A stretch of 53,213 nucleotides of DNA, from the NCBI RefSeq assembly GCF_017104645.1, contig NZ_JAAGPF010000010.1, positions 1 through 53,213 on the forward strand. Reading direction: 5' to 3'. Every line of letters begins with the position of its first letter. Position 1 is the first letter of the stretch. The stretch comes from Burkholderia sp. Ac-20379. GTDB lineage: Bacteria > Pseudomonadota > Gammaproteobacteria > Burkholderiales > Burkholderiaceae. Below, one piece after another: positions 43,870 through 52,939 of this stretch. The notes below the pieces were generated by a model. It worked only from the letters and a program-made list of their open reading frames with translations, did not search any database and was not told the origin of the DNA. The position numbers and the translations under genes were made by a program.

Positions 43870-44556
43870 TTAGTCGCCGACCGCGAATTCGAAGGTCTGT
43901 TCGACAACGATCGCTTCGTCGCCGTTGGTCCTGCACTGGTACTGACGCATCGCGCGTCGCACCGCGTCGTCGAAGACTCGCGCCGGCTGCGATCGAACGA
44001 TATCGACCGCCACCACGCGGCCTGCCTGGATCGTCGCGCGGGCCGTCACCTCTCCGCTCAATCCTTCCGCCAATGCTTTCGCGGGCGTCTGCGGCTTGAT
44101 CTGAACGGGGCATTCGATGGCGATATCCACGGCGGCCGGCCCAGCCGGTGCCTTCGAGGCGGCCGTCGCGGCCGAGGGCACGGCGGGAAGCGGCGCGGGG
44201 GCAGCGGCAACGGCCGGCGCGTTGTCGTGCACGGGCACGGCTGGCCGGGCGGGCGCCGCCGGGGCGGGATGCGGAGGCGCCTTGGGCACCAGATGCTTGA
44301 CGATCTTCTTGATGACCGGCGGTGGCGGTGGCGGCGGCGGCTTCGGCGTCACGATGGCCGCCATCATCACCGGCGGCGGCTTCGGCGCCGGCGGGCGTGG
44401 CTGATGCACGTGGATGGCCGCGGCGATGACAGCCGCCTCGATGGCGATGGCAATGCCGAGCGCGACCATCGGCGACATGCCGTCCTCGCGCCTAACCTGC
44501 CGTGCGTGAAGGCTGCGCGGCGCGGCGGCGTCGATCGGGTTCACAGTGTTTGTCAT
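43870..44556 (-). CDS. tonB: TonB energy-transducing protein
   Basis: A 228-residue protein with a cytoplasmic start, one membrane anchor (about residues 30-50), a Pro/Lys-rich periplasmic spacer (PKPPPPPPPPVIKKIVKHL, about 71-89), an Ala/Pro-rich linker and a C-terminal TonB domain (about 140-228: GLSGEVTARATIQAGRVVAV, ARVFDDAVRRAMRQYQC). It carries proton-motive energy from ExbBD to outer-membrane receptors. ATG 44556 lies 5 bases after the exbD stop. It is probably dedicated to the receptor at 47930-50659. Confidence 0.9.
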   Translation of the reverse strand: MTNTVNPIDAAAPRSLHARQVRREDGMSPMVALGIAIAIEAAVIAAAIHVHQPRPPAPKPPPVMMAAIVTPKPPPPPPPPVIKKIVKHLVPKAPPHPAPAAPARPAVPVHDNAPAVAAAPAPLPAVPSAATAASKAPAGPAAVDIAIECPVQIKPQTPAKALAEGLSGEVTARATIQAGRVVAVDIVRSQPARVFDDAVRRAMRQYQCRTNGDEAIVVEQTFEFAVGD

Positions 44557-44561
44557 GCGAA

Positions 44562-44972
44562 TCAGGACGCCTTGGCCGCGAGGCCAACTTCGGTAATACC
44601 GACCGCCCGCGCGATATCCATCGCCTTGACGATCGCCTGGTACGGCGTGCCCTCATCCCCGGTGATGGTCACCGTGACCTTCTTCTGTTGCTCGAGCGCC
44701 GCCAGTTGCGACGACAGCGCTTCGGGCGCGATCGTTTGATCCTGGAAATGCAGCGCGCCGTCCTTGCTGACTGCCACATTCACCTCGACGGAATCGAGCC
44801 GCGTGGTGGTGGACGAATCCGGCAAATGCAGCTTCAGCCCGGTTGCCGCAACCATTTTGAGCATGACCAGCATGAAAAACACGAGCAGGAACATCATGAT
44901 GTCGATCATCGGGATGATCTCGATCCGTGCTTTTTCGTCGTGGCCGAGGTAATGGGAGAGATGTTTCCGCAT
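44562..44972 (-). CDS. exbD: ExbD biopolymer transport protein
   Basis: A 136-residue ExbD. The single N-terminal membrane helix EIIPMIDIMMFLLVFFMLVM holds the essential membrane Asp (in MIDI). The periplasmic domain follows (VNVAVSKDGALHFQDQTIAP, VTVTITGDEGTPYQAIVKAM). It forms the proton channel with ExbB. It lies 28 bases after exbB and 5 before tonB, one transcript. Confidence 0.92.
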   Translation of the reverse strand: MRKHLSHYLGHDEKARIEIIPMIDIMMFLLVFFMLVMLKMVAATGLKLHLPDSSTTTRLDSVEVNVAVSKDGALHFQDQTIAPEALSSQLAALEQQKKVTVTITGDEGTPYQAIVKAMDIARAVGITEVGLAAKAS

Positions 44973-45000
44973 GGTGCGCCTCCGTGAAATTAGCGTCCGC

Positions 45001-45609
45001 TCATGCCGCGAGATGGCGAACCAGCATCGACTTGATCAGTTCCATCTGCAGCAGGGCGTTGCGCACCCGCTTGTTCAGATAGTTCAGCAGCGCGACGCCG
45101 ACGATGGCGATCGTCAAGCCGGTGGCCGTGGCGATCAGTGCATGCGCAATGCCGCCCGATACCGCCATCGGATTGCCCGTGCCGGACGAACCGAGCACGT
45201 CGAAGGAATTGATCATGCCGACGATGGTGCCGAACAGCCCCAGCAGCGGGCCGAGCGTGACGGCCGTATCGAGCACCCACAGCCGCTTGTCGAGACGGGG
45301 CATCTGCAACATGATTTCCTCGTCGACCGCGCGCTCGAAATCAGTTTCGGCCTGACCGCCAGAGGCAAGCGCGCGCTTGAGCAGCGCGCCATGCGGCGAC
45401 CCGGCATAGCGGCCGGAAAGCTTTTCGATCGATGCGCCTGATCGGGACGGCAATTGCGCCAGTTCCCGAACGAGCTGCTTGCCGACTCGCATGGAGCGGA
45501 CGAAAAAATTGAGCCGCTCGACGATCACCATCACCGCGGCGAGGAAGACCAGCGCCATCAGCGGGAGCAAGCCAAGAGATTGAACGGACAGATCGACAAG
45601 AGTTTGCAT
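45001..45609 (-). CDS. exbB: ExbB biopolymer transport protein (MotA/TolQ/ExbB)
   Basis: A 202-residue protein with three membrane segments (about 10-32, 115-140 and 155-180). The family core is LDTAVTLGPLLGLFGTIVGM and ALIATATGLTIAIVGVALLN. It forms the pentameric channel around ExbD. ATG 45609; the frame extends upstream without family features. It is the first gene of the exbB-exbD-tonB-phosphatase-propeller run, divergent from the response regulator. Confidence 0.92.
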   Translation of the reverse strand: MQTLVDLSVQSLGLLPLMALVFLAAVMVIVERLNFFVRSMRVGKQLVRELAQLPSRSGASIEKLSGRYAGSPHGALLKRALASGGQAETDFERAVDEEIMLQMPRLDKRLWVLDTAVTLGPLLGLFGTIVGMINSFDVLGSSGTGNPMAVSGGIAHALIATATGLTIAIVGVALLNYLNKRVRNALLQMELIKSMLVRHLAA

Positions 45610-45964
45610 CGTTTCAATTGGAAGATGATTAAGCGCTCGCCTTTGAAACGCGAGCAATGAATGTCTTGAAGGCAGCAAGCTCATACGTCGGCTCAATTGA
45701 ATCGACGCATTTAAACTTTCACCCAAAAACCAGGAAGATCCGCATTCTATTCGCTCGCCATTTCAACTCTATTACCAGTTATTACAATTCAATTCATCGA
45801 ATACAGACTTGCGAGAAACGACACCTCCGAAATTCCTTTCTATCACATTTTTGACACATTTCAAAAACGTAATGGACAAGCCCGCCGTCGGTCATTCCGC
45901 ATCGTTATAAACACCCCTTGTCGCGCCGCCAATTGCCCGGCGGCGCAAGTCTTTGGGGAAGGAA
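45610..45964. promoter_or_regulatory. Divergent promoter region of the TonB island (355 bp)
   Basis: No gene is seen. The middle (45690-45870) is AT-rich, as expected for promoters facing exbB and the regulator. A stem-loop, GCGCCGCC (45923-45930) and GGCGGCGC (45939-45946), lies just before the regulator ribosome site GGGGAAGGAA and could form in its mRNA leader. Confidence 0.45.
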
Positions 45965-46645
45965 ATGAGAATTTTGATATTCAGCGGCTCATCGGAAACC
46001 GGGCCGGAACTGCTTCGCGATCTGCGAGCCGTCGAGCATGAGGTGGAGTGGAGTTGCTCGTTCAGCGATGCGTCATACACGCTGTTGCGGGACTTCTACG
46101 ATGTGCTGCTGATCGATCTCGACGGAACCGGGCAAGACGGATTGCGGCTGTTGAACGAGCGCCCCGGCGATGCGCAACATTGCCGCGTCATTGCATTTTC
46201 CAGAGAAGAAACGCCCCGCATCGAAACTTTTCCAGATAGAAAGATCGATATCGATACCGTCCTTATCAAACCGACCGACATCGGCCAGATTATTTCCCTG
46301 ATCAATAAATATTCATACCAACACGAAAACCGGCAAATTACCCGTCTCGGCGACATGAGAATCGATTCGCTGACCCGAACGGTTTTGATCGGATCTCATC
46401 GAAGCACGCTATCGCCAACCGACATGGCGATATTGACGATGTTCATCAATGAACCCAATCGAATATTCTCGCGCGCCGAAATTGCCGCCGATCTGGATTC
46501 CTACGGGGATCAATTCAAGAACAATTCGATCGATGTTTGCCTGCACCGGCTTCGATCCAAAATCGGCCGGGGCCGTATTTTGAATATCTGGGGGCGCGGT
46601 TTCAGGCTGGCCGTCTACAGCAGGAACGGCGCCCGTACTCCGTAA
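45965..46645 (+). CDS. Orphan OmpR-type response regulator with an atypical receiver
   Basis: A 226-residue protein: receiver domain (1-115) plus an OmpR/PhoB winged helix (about 125-222; LSPTDMAILTMFINEPNRIF, NSIDVCLHRLRSKIG, ILNIWGRGFRLAV). The phosphoacceptor position is Asp51 (LLIDLDGTG) and the conserved Lys is K102 (IKPTDI), but the acidic pair usually at residues 7-9 (EDD) is S7-G8-S9, so Mg2+ binding should fail. No histidine kinase is nearby. It probably acts without phosphorylation and controls the TonB island. ATG 45965 follows GGGGAAGGAA. Confidence 0.83.
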   Translation: MRILIFSGSSETGPELLRDLRAVEHEVEWSCSFSDASYTLLRDFYDVLLIDLDGTGQDGLRLLNERPGDAQHCRVIAFSREETPRIETFPDRKIDIDTVLIKPTDIGQIISLINKYSYQHENRQITRLGDMRIDSLTRTVLIGSHRSTLSPTDMAILTMFINEPNRIFSRAEIAADLDSYGDQFKNNSIDVCLHRLRSKIGRGRILNIWGRGFRLAVYSRNGARTP

Positions 46646-46769
46646 TTTCATGAACCCGGGAGATCGCACCATCTGAAGTAACGACACCGCCGGCACCCGC
46701 CATTGCGTCGCTCGACGCAAAGCAGATCACGCACTGTTGCTGATCGATATCGAACACATACCTTCTTCA

Positions 46770-47792
46770 ATGCAAAAAAACCTTTCCCTGATTGCCCTCG
46801 CGACAGCCTTGGCCGCGTCCCTCCCGGGATGCGCCAGCGTGTCGCCGCCACCGCTGGAACTGATCTCGCAAGTGCCCTTGCCGGCAGTCACCGGCGGAGA
46901 TTTCGACCATTTCGACGCCGACCTGACCCGCCAACGGCTCTACGTTTCGGCCGAGGAATTCGGGTCGATCGAAATCTTTTCACTGCCCGGCGGCGAGCAT
47001 CTTGCGAGCGAAAGAACCGTTTCGGCCAAACCGCACAAGATTCAGTTGACCGACGGCGGCAAGCAGCTGCTCATCGCCGATGCGGGTGTCGCACGTCTCA
47101 ATATCGTGGATACCCGAACATTCTCCGTTACCCAGTCGGTACCGCTCAAGCCGCAACCCGACAGCGGTATTCTGGATCGCCGCACCGGAATCTTCTATCT
47201 CGGCAATGGCGGATCGAAATCCCACGAAACGCAGTCCGTCATCACGATGCTGCGCGTATCGGATGGCGCCGTGCTGGGCGCGATCGAAGTGCCCGCCGGC
47301 CAGGTCAAGGCGATGGCGATCGACGAGGCCACCGACCGCCTGTTCGTGAATTTCCGCGATCGGCATGAAATCGGCGTGATCGGCCTGAACGACCACACGC
47401 TGAGCGCGATCTGGCCGATCCCCGGCCCGAGCCGGAATTCCGCCATGGAAATCGATCCCGATTCGCACCACCTGTTCGTGGGCGCGCGCAATCCTGGCGT
47501 GCTGCTTGTCCTCGACACTCGCGACGGTCACGTCATCCAGACGCTACCCACGGTCGAAACCTCCGATGAAATCATCCTCGACAAGCAGCATGGCCGCCTC
47601 TACGTGGCGGGGTCGACCGGCCTCGACGTGTTCAAGAAAAACGATCGGAGCCGCTACGAACCGATCCAGCACATCGACACGCACGGCGGCAAGACGGCGA
47701 TGTACGTGCCGTCGCTCGAGCGTTTGTACGTTGTCCACACCAAGGGACCGGCCGCGGCGGAAGCCGGGTTGCAGGTTTTCGCGGTTCACTGA
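46770..47792 (+). CDS. Beta-propeller lipoprotein (YncE/YVTN-like)
   Basis: A 340-residue lipoprotein: signal peptide MQKNLSLIALATALAAS and a lipobox LPGC with Cys21. The mature part is a propeller with blades such as GKQLLIADAGVARLNIVDTR, GIFYLGNGGS, HHLFVGARNPGVLLVLDTRD and GRLYVAGSTGLDVFKKND. It resembles the propeller at 42022 and should sit in the periplasm, tethered to a membrane. ATG 46770; the frame extends back without a signal peptide. It follows the response regulator by 124 bases and converges with the TonB-dependent receptor gene. Confidence 0.8.
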   Translation: MQKNLSLIALATALAASLPGCASVSPPPLELISQVPLPAVTGGDFDHFDADLTRQRLYVSAEEFGSIEIFSLPGGEHLASERTVSAKPHKIQLTDGGKQLLIADAGVARLNIVDTRTFSVTQSVPLKPQPDSGILDRRTGIFYLGNGGSKSHETQSVITMLRVSDGAVLGAIEVPAGQVKAMAIDEATDRLFVNFRDRHEIGVIGLNDHTLSAIWPIPGPSRNSAMEIDPDSHHLFVGARNPGVLLVLDTRDGHVIQTLPTVETSDEIILDKQHGRLYVAGSTGLDVFKKNDRSRYEPIQHIDTHGGKTAMYVPSLERLYVVHTKGPAAAEAGLQVFAVH

Positions 47793-47852
47793 TCAAACCG
47801 GCGTTGCCCTGAATGCCGCCCGCCATGCGTGATGCGGCAGTCGCAAAAAAAG

Positions 47853-47885
47853 CGGCTGCATCGAGTTGAAAACCCGATGCAGCCG
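47853..47885 (-). terminator. Intrinsic terminator of the TonB-dependent receptor gene (possibly bidirectional)
   Basis: CGGCTGCATCG and CGATGCAGCCG form an 11-bp stem with an 11-base loop. On the minus strand the hairpin is followed by CTTTTTTT, a proper T tract, 45 bases after the receptor stop. It also lies 60 bases after the propeller lipoprotein stop on the plus strand. Confidence 0.8.
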
Positions 47886-47929
47886 TTCAAATACGGCTTC
47901 GCCCGAGCCGTCAAAGGTGTGTGAAGCGC

Positions 47930-50659
47930 TTAATCGAAGCTGCCGCTCAGCCCGAACATGTAGGTTCGGCCATACGTCTCGCGTTGAATCAGCTGATGGT
48001 TCGAGCCCTCGGATTGCGCGACCGGCGTATCGAGGAGATTGCGCGCGGCGGCATACACCGACACATGCTTCGTGAGCGCGTACGACGCGCCGAGATCCAG
48101 CGAGAAGCGTGGCTCCCAGTATCGATCGCTGGCCTTGCTCTTGCCGATGGACGCCAGCATTCTGCCAATATAGGAACCCGCCAAGCGCACGCTGAACCGC
48201 TGGTTCTCCCAATAGAGCTGGGCGTTGTACGTATCGTTGGCGGTGGACGGCAGGGAAGACGATTCGCCGGGACGAATTTCTCCGCTCGAATTCACGTGGG
48301 TCCAGTTGAAGCTGCTGCCCAGCCCGCTCAGAATGCCCGGCAGCATCGTGTAGTGCTGGTCGTAATTGAACTCGAGCCCGCGCGCACGCGCGTGCGAGAT
48401 GTTCTTGTAGCTCAGCACCTGGCTGGGCGTTCCCGCGAGTGCGCCGAACAGCGGATCGGTCGGGCTGAACATCACGGTGTTGGAGTTCGCGACGATATAG
48501 TTCGACAGTTCCTTGTCGAACAACCCGAGCGAGACGATCCCGCCGTGATCGAGATAGCGTTCAAGCGACAGGTCGAAATTCTGCGAGACGGTCGGCTTCA
48601 GGTTCGGATTGCCCTGCGATACGACGAACAGGCTCGGATCGATCGTCGCCGCCGGGTTTGCCTGATTGAATCCGGGTCGCGCGATCGTGCTCGAATAGCT
48701 CGCGCGGCCGATCGTGTCGGGCGTGAATTCCCAACGCGCCTGCAGCGACGGGAAGAAATTCACGTAACTCGTGCTGTTCGAGATCGGCGATGCGGACGTG
48801 AGGTTCTTGTCGGCCGCGTAGCCGCTGTAGGTGGCACGCGTGGCCTCGACGCGCAGGCCCCCGATCAGGCCCAGGCGACCGAACGTCATCTGATCCTGGC
48901 CATATACGGCAAACACGTTTTCGGTGTCGCGGCTGCCCGACGACAGCCCGGAGATGCCATCGGTCGACTTGCCCTTGAAGCCGTTACCCGCCCCGTTCGC
49001 GAACAGGTTCGACATGGTGTTCGGATCGATGTTGTAGCCGTTCGCATAATGGTCGCCATAGAACGTGACGGGCGAACCGGTAATCGCCTGCCCCATGCCG
49101 AGCGACGGCACCGCTGCGGAGTTGTACGGATCGATCGTATGCGTCGTCGTGCGAAAGCGCACCGACGTGCCGAATTTCAGCTGCTCGTCCGTAGCGCCCT
49201 TGAAAAAGTGCGTGGGCAGTGTGAGATTGCTGCCGCCGGACCATTCCTGGGTACGATAGGTCTGCGTGTTGTTGGTCAGTTGACTCAGCTTGTAGAGGTT
49301 CGGATCGAGTTGATTCGCGCCTTGCACCACGTACGACGGATACCTGCGGTCGAACTGGTTGTTGTAGGTGACGCTGGCGCCGGTCGGGCGATACGAGAAC
49401 GTGCTCGACGTGTCGTAGGGGCGATAGTCCTTGCCGACCGCATACGCGACGTTGTAATCCAGCTTGGCGCCGCCGCCGAACTTGTTTTCGCCACCGATCT
49501 GGAACACGTCGAGGCTGACCTGCTCCTGCATGTGACGAACAGCCTTGTCGAATCCGACGCCCGACGTGATCGAACCGTCGGCGTTTTGCGTCGCCTGCCC
49601 CGACATCTTGAAGATCAATTGCTGGCGATTCACGTCTTCCGTATAACCCGAATGCAGATATCGCGCATACCAGCGATTATCCGCATCCGGTTGATAAGCC
49701 AGTTCCGCGCCTCCGCCAAGCGTCGTTCGATCGAATCGATAATAGGCCTGGGTAAAATTCGAATAAGCGGCGGCCGGATACTTGCTTTGATTGTAATAAG
49801 ACGCCCCCCAATTATCCGTGCCGCTCTGATCGTGAAAATATGTCAGCGATCCGATGATCGAAAACGGCTTGTCGCCATACGACGAGATACCCGATTTATC
49901 CTTGTCGGACGTGCCGTGAAAACCGAAACGCGTGCCGCCGGTCACGGAGATATCTTCCAGCGCGGTAGTGCGTGCGGTGCGCACGCCCGTGCCGAGGCGG
50001 TAATCGAGGAAGCTGTCCTTGCCCTTCGGAATTTCCTTCGGCGCGATTTCGATCGTGCCGCCGAGCGCTTCCGCATCCTGTTCGGGCTTGTTGGTCTTGG
50101 TCACGGTGACCGAGCCGATCATCCCGGTCGGAAACGAATCGAACGCGAACGCGCGGCCGCCGCCCTGAGGCGTGACAGGGTTGGTCGGCGGCAGATGGAT
50201 GCCTGCGTAGGTGGTGCCCGACAGGTCCGAATCGAGGCCGCGGATATAAACGTACCGCCCTTGCCCGGTACCCACGTACAAGGCCACGCCCGGCAGCCGC
50301 GTGGCGGCTTCGCCGGCATTGAAATCGGGCAGCTTGCGGATCTCTTCCTGCGTCGTGGTGCTGATGATATTCAGCGCGACTTCCTGTTTGGCGCGCGACA
50401 CGACTTCAGGATTCGGGCGCCGGGCCGATTGAACCGTCACCCGATTGAGCGACGTCGCCGCGCGACCCTTTTTACTCGATTTCGGTGCAGCTTTTTTATC
50501 GACTGATTCCGTTTTCTCCGACAAGGCCTCGCTTGCCGGCGATGAATCGATTTGTTGAGCGAATGCCGAATTCATGGCAATCGCCAGCAACGACATTGCA
50601 AATGTAGCGGGAACTGCCGCACGCACCCCCGCGCGCAAACCAACTTCCAGATGGCGCAT
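47930..50659 (-). CDS. TonB-dependent outer-membrane receptor
   Basis: A 909-residue receptor. The signal peptide ends near FAQQ; a Ser/Lys-rich segment (about 45-70) precedes a TonB-box-like SLNRVTVQSARRP. The plug domain has LPDFNAGEAATRLPGVALYV, YVYIRGLDSD and GGTIEIAPKE, and the beta-barrel ends in YGRTYMFGLSGSF plus a final Asp. The size and barrel style (PNLKPTVSQNFDLSLERYLD) resemble carbohydrate- or complex-ligand receptors more than siderophore ones (inference). I chose ATG 50659 with AGGTG about 8 bases upstream. It has its own promoter and terminator. Confidence 0.9.
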   Translation of the reverse strand: MRHLEVGLRAGVRAAVPATFAMSLLAIAMNSAFAQQIDSSPASEALSEKTESVDKKAAPKSSKKGRAATSLNRVTVQSARRPNPEVVSRAKQEVALNIISTTTQEEIRKLPDFNAGEAATRLPGVALYVGTGQGRYVYIRGLDSDLSGTTYAGIHLPPTNPVTPQGGGRAFAFDSFPTGMIGSVTVTKTNKPEQDAEALGGTIEIAPKEIPKGKDSFLDYRLGTGVRTARTTALEDISVTGGTRFGFHGTSDKDKSGISSYGDKPFSIIGSLTYFHDQSGTDNWGASYYNQSKYPAAAYSNFTQAYYRFDRTTLGGGAELAYQPDADNRWYARYLHSGYTEDVNRQQLIFKMSGQATQNADGSITSGVGFDKAVRHMQEQVSLDVFQIGGENKFGGGAKLDYNVAYAVGKDYRPYDTSSTFSYRPTGASVTYNNQFDRRYPSYVVQGANQLDPNLYKLSQLTNNTQTYRTQEWSGGSNLTLPTHFFKGATDEQLKFGTSVRFRTTTHTIDPYNSAAVPSLGMGQAITGSPVTFYGDHYANGYNIDPNTMSNLFANGAGNGFKGKSTDGISGLSSGSRDTENVFAVYGQDQMTFGRLGLIGGLRVEATRATYSGYAADKNLTSASPISNSTSYVNFFPSLQARWEFTPDTIGRASYSSTIARPGFNQANPAATIDPSLFVVSQGNPNLKPTVSQNFDLSLERYLDHGGIVSLGLFDKELSNYIVANSNTVMFSPTDPLFGALAGTPSQVLSYKNISHARARGLEFNYDQHYTMLPGILSGLGSSFNWTHVNSSGEIRPGESSSLPSTANDTYNAQLYWENQRFSVRLAGSYIGRMLASIGKSKASDRYWEPRFSLDLGASYALTKHVSVYAAARNLLDTPVAQSEGSNHQLIQRETYGRTYMFGLSGSFD

Positions 50660-51165
50660 TTCTTTCACCTTTTTGATGTCGACTACCACGAAAGCTGCGG
50701 ATTCTATGGACGCGAGGCTTCATCGCCATTACTACTTCTTACAGTTTCGTATGCGTGACGCAGGGGGCGGCATGCCTGGATGTGGAGTGGGTTTCGGGGG
50801 CGAAAGGGCATGACGCGAGCAGGCCCGCACGCGGGGAAATAATAAGTTTTCCTACATAATTTTCCCGGGATGGTTCGACGGTGAAAAACCGCGTGAAAGC
50901 CGCATCCGATTGCCGATGAACCTCAGGCAATCAACGGTGCGAGCCAGGCAAGATGCGCGCGCGATCGGCCGCCGAACGGCCAGTTCCTGCGGTGGGAGAT
51001 CGGTGGATGCACGCGGGAAGGCGCGACGATTGACGCCGGTACGATACCGTGCACCCGGGATGCGACTGGACGCTACGGCAAACCGTCATTCGCTCGAGCC
51101 GGCGGCCGCCGCGCGGCACGTCGGCTGGCTCTATTGCTTCAGGCCGTCGATGCCGGCGGCCCCGC
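50660..51165. other. Intergenic region with the receptor promoter, no gene seen (506 bp)
   Basis: Only shadow frames are present. On the minus strand CCATAGAATCC (50698-50708) is a -10-like element about 45 bases before the receptor start. A distinct AT-rich patch at 50837-50872, bounded by GGGAAAT and ATTTTCCC, forms an imperfect dyad and may be a regulator site. The part 50900-51165 is plain GC-rich DNA. Confidence 0.45.
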
Positions 51166-51795
51166 TCACAACGTCGCTTCCCCCATCCGAACGCGACCGC
51201 GCATGCGCTTGCGATACCAGAACGTCCACGCCATCAGCCCGCCGAACGTGATGTAACTGAGGATCGGCGTGACCACCAGCGTGCGCTCGATCGGCCAGAC
51301 CCACGCGCACCAGCTGCGCAGCGCGCATTCGATCGTCAGGCCCAGCCCCCAGGCCAGCGTGATGAGCCGCAGCGCGGTGCGCACCGAGGCGCTTTCCTCC
51401 CACAGCGCCTCGAAGCGCGGCACGCCGTGCTCGCCCTCGCGCGCCATGGTGGCGCGCGTCAGGTAATAGGTGATCGGCCGCCGGAACGCGAGCGACACCA
51501 GGAACACCACGCCGATCGTGCCGGACACGAACGATTCGCGCACCAGCAGCAAACGCGGGCTGCCGCCCATCGCCATCAGCGCGATCGACAACGCGATGCC
51601 GAGCAGCGCGATGGCCGACAGCGCGTCCACGCGGCGCGTACGCGCGAATTCGACGATGCCCCACGCGAGCGGCGGCACCGCCGACGCGTACAGCGCGCCC
51701 GCATCGCCCCACACCGGCATCGCGAGCCGGTAGACGACCCACGGCAGCACGAAATTGACGACAAGCTCGGCAACGAAGGCAGCGCGAATTTTCAC
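51166..51795 (-). CDS. VC0807-family-like multi-pass membrane protein
   Basis: A 209-residue inner-membrane protein with five or six hydrophobic segments. Features include FVLPWVVYRLA, a charged loop (EFARTRRVDALS), FVSGTIGVVFLVSLAFRRPI and a final RKRMRGRVRMGE. This arrangement fits the VC0807/intracellular-septation-A-like group (moderate certainty). The GTG 51795 gives VKIRAAFVAELVVNFVLPW as the natural start; the longer frame is low-complexity. Function unknown. It lies 147 bases after cbtA on the same strand. Confidence 0.7.
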   Translation of the reverse strand: MKIRAAFVAELVVNFVLPWVVYRLAMPVWGDAGALYASAVPPLAWGIVEFARTRRVDALSAIALLGIALSIALMAMGGSPRLLLVRESFVSGTIGVVFLVSLAFRRPITYYLTRATMAREGEHGVPRFEALWEESASVRTALRLITLAWGLGLTIECALRSWCAWVWPIERTLVVTPILSYITFGGLMAWTFWYRKRMRGRVRMGEATL

Positions 51796-51942
51796 GGCGG
51801 GGGTGCCGTGCGAGCAGGCCCGCGCGGCAGGAACAATGAGGGACGGGCCAGTATAAAGGCGAACGGCCACCGAAGTGGCCGAGCCGGTTGCGCGCCCGTC
51901 GGGCGGCGGGCCGCGGCGCAAGCCGCGTGCGCCGGGATTGCG

Positions 51943-52680
51943 TCAGGCCGGTGCGCGGCCGCCGCGCGGCGCGCCGACCAGCCCGCTGCGCTCCACCAGC
52001 GCGCCGAACAGCAGGCCGAGCGTGGTCCACAGAATCGCCTGCATGCCGATCGCGGCCATGCGGAACTTCCACAGCACCACGGCCGGGAACGCGGCCGGCA
52101 CCTCGTTGATGGTGGGCAGCGCGTATTGCACGGCCGCCACGATCGCGAGATAGATCAGCCCCGCCACGATCGACGCGTTCCACTGCCCCATGCGCGCCGC
52201 GAACGCGCGCCGCAGGTTCAGCGAGAACACGGCCACGGCGATCGAGATCGCGATCATCAGGAAGAACAGCCCGGTGCGATAGCCGATCGTGTCGGGATCG
52301 CCGACCGAGGGCGGATTCGCCGGGTACTTGAGGTTCGGCACGATCACGAGCGAGACGAACGCGGCCAGCGCGAGGCAGGCCGACAGCGTGCGCGGGCGCG
52401 TGCTGCCGATCCGCCCGTACGAAAACGCGAACGTCAGCGCGAACAGCCCGCCGAGCGCCGCGCCGTACACCAGCACGCCGGTGCCGAGGCCGAGCCCCGC
52501 CTGCGTCGGGCGGCTGACGAGCTCGGGTTCGGGCGCCTCGCCCTTGGCGGCGTCGATCTTCTCCTCGAACGAGATCGCCTGATCCACCTGCGGCTCGCCG
52601 GCGATGCGGGCGAAGCCGAACGTGAGCAACCCGGCGGCGATGCCTGCGAGCATCCCGCGTACCAACAGTTTTCCGACCAT
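51943..52680 (-). CDS. cbtA: CbtA, predicted cobalt transporter membrane subunit
   Basis: A 245-residue protein with about six hydrophobic segments. The start MVGKLLVRGMLAGIAAGLLT is typical of CbtA; it continues with GVLVYGAALGGLFALTFAFS, FLMIAISIAVAVFSLNLRRA and an Arg/Gly-rich tail. CbtA and CbtB are predicted cobalt transporters from their B12-riboswitch control. ATG 52680 is 11 bases after the cbtB stop. It would supply cobalt for cobalamin synthesis. Confidence 0.85.
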   Translation of the reverse strand: MVGKLLVRGMLAGIAAGLLTFGFARIAGEPQVDQAISFEEKIDAAKGEAPEPELVSRPTQAGLGLGTGVLVYGAALGGLFALTFAFSYGRIGSTRPRTLSACLALAAFVSLVIVPNLKYPANPPSVGDPDTIGYRTGLFFLMIAISIAVAVFSLNLRRAFAARMGQWNASIVAGLIYLAIVAAVQYALPTINEVPAAFPAVVLWKFRMAAIGMQAILWTTLGLLFGALVERSGLVGAPRGGRAPA

Positions 52681-52691
52681 GAACGCCCCCG

Positions 52692-52901
52692 TCAGTGGCA
52701 GGGGAAGCCGAGCAGGTGGCGCGCGTCGTGCACGAACTCGTGCACGTACATGCCCGGCACGATCGACGTCGCGCCCTCTTCCGCGCCGACGAAATAGACC
52801 GCCAGCAGCATCAGCAGGCCGCCGAACACGATCCACGGCATCAGCTCGCGGACGGGGATGGGCGCCGGCACGGCGACCGGCTTCAGGGTGACTTCGGACA
52901 T
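52692..52901 (-). CDS. cbtB: CbtB, small histidine-ended subunit of the predicted cobalt transporter
   Basis: A 69-residue protein with one membrane helix (about 21-39) and the CbtB C-terminal metal motif HEFVHDARHLLGFPCH, giving His54, His58, His62, His69 and Cys68 as probable cobalt ligands. ATG 52901 has GGAG 8 bases upstream. It is the first gene after the cobalamin riboswitch and is co-transcribed with cbtA. Confidence 0.9.
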   Translation of the reverse strand: MSEVTLKPVAVPAPIPVRELMPWIVFGGLLMLLAVYFVGAEEGATSIVPGMYVHEFVHDARHLLGFPCH

Positions 52902-52939
52902 GAACGGTTCTCCAGGGATGACGCGCCCCGACTGGCCAG

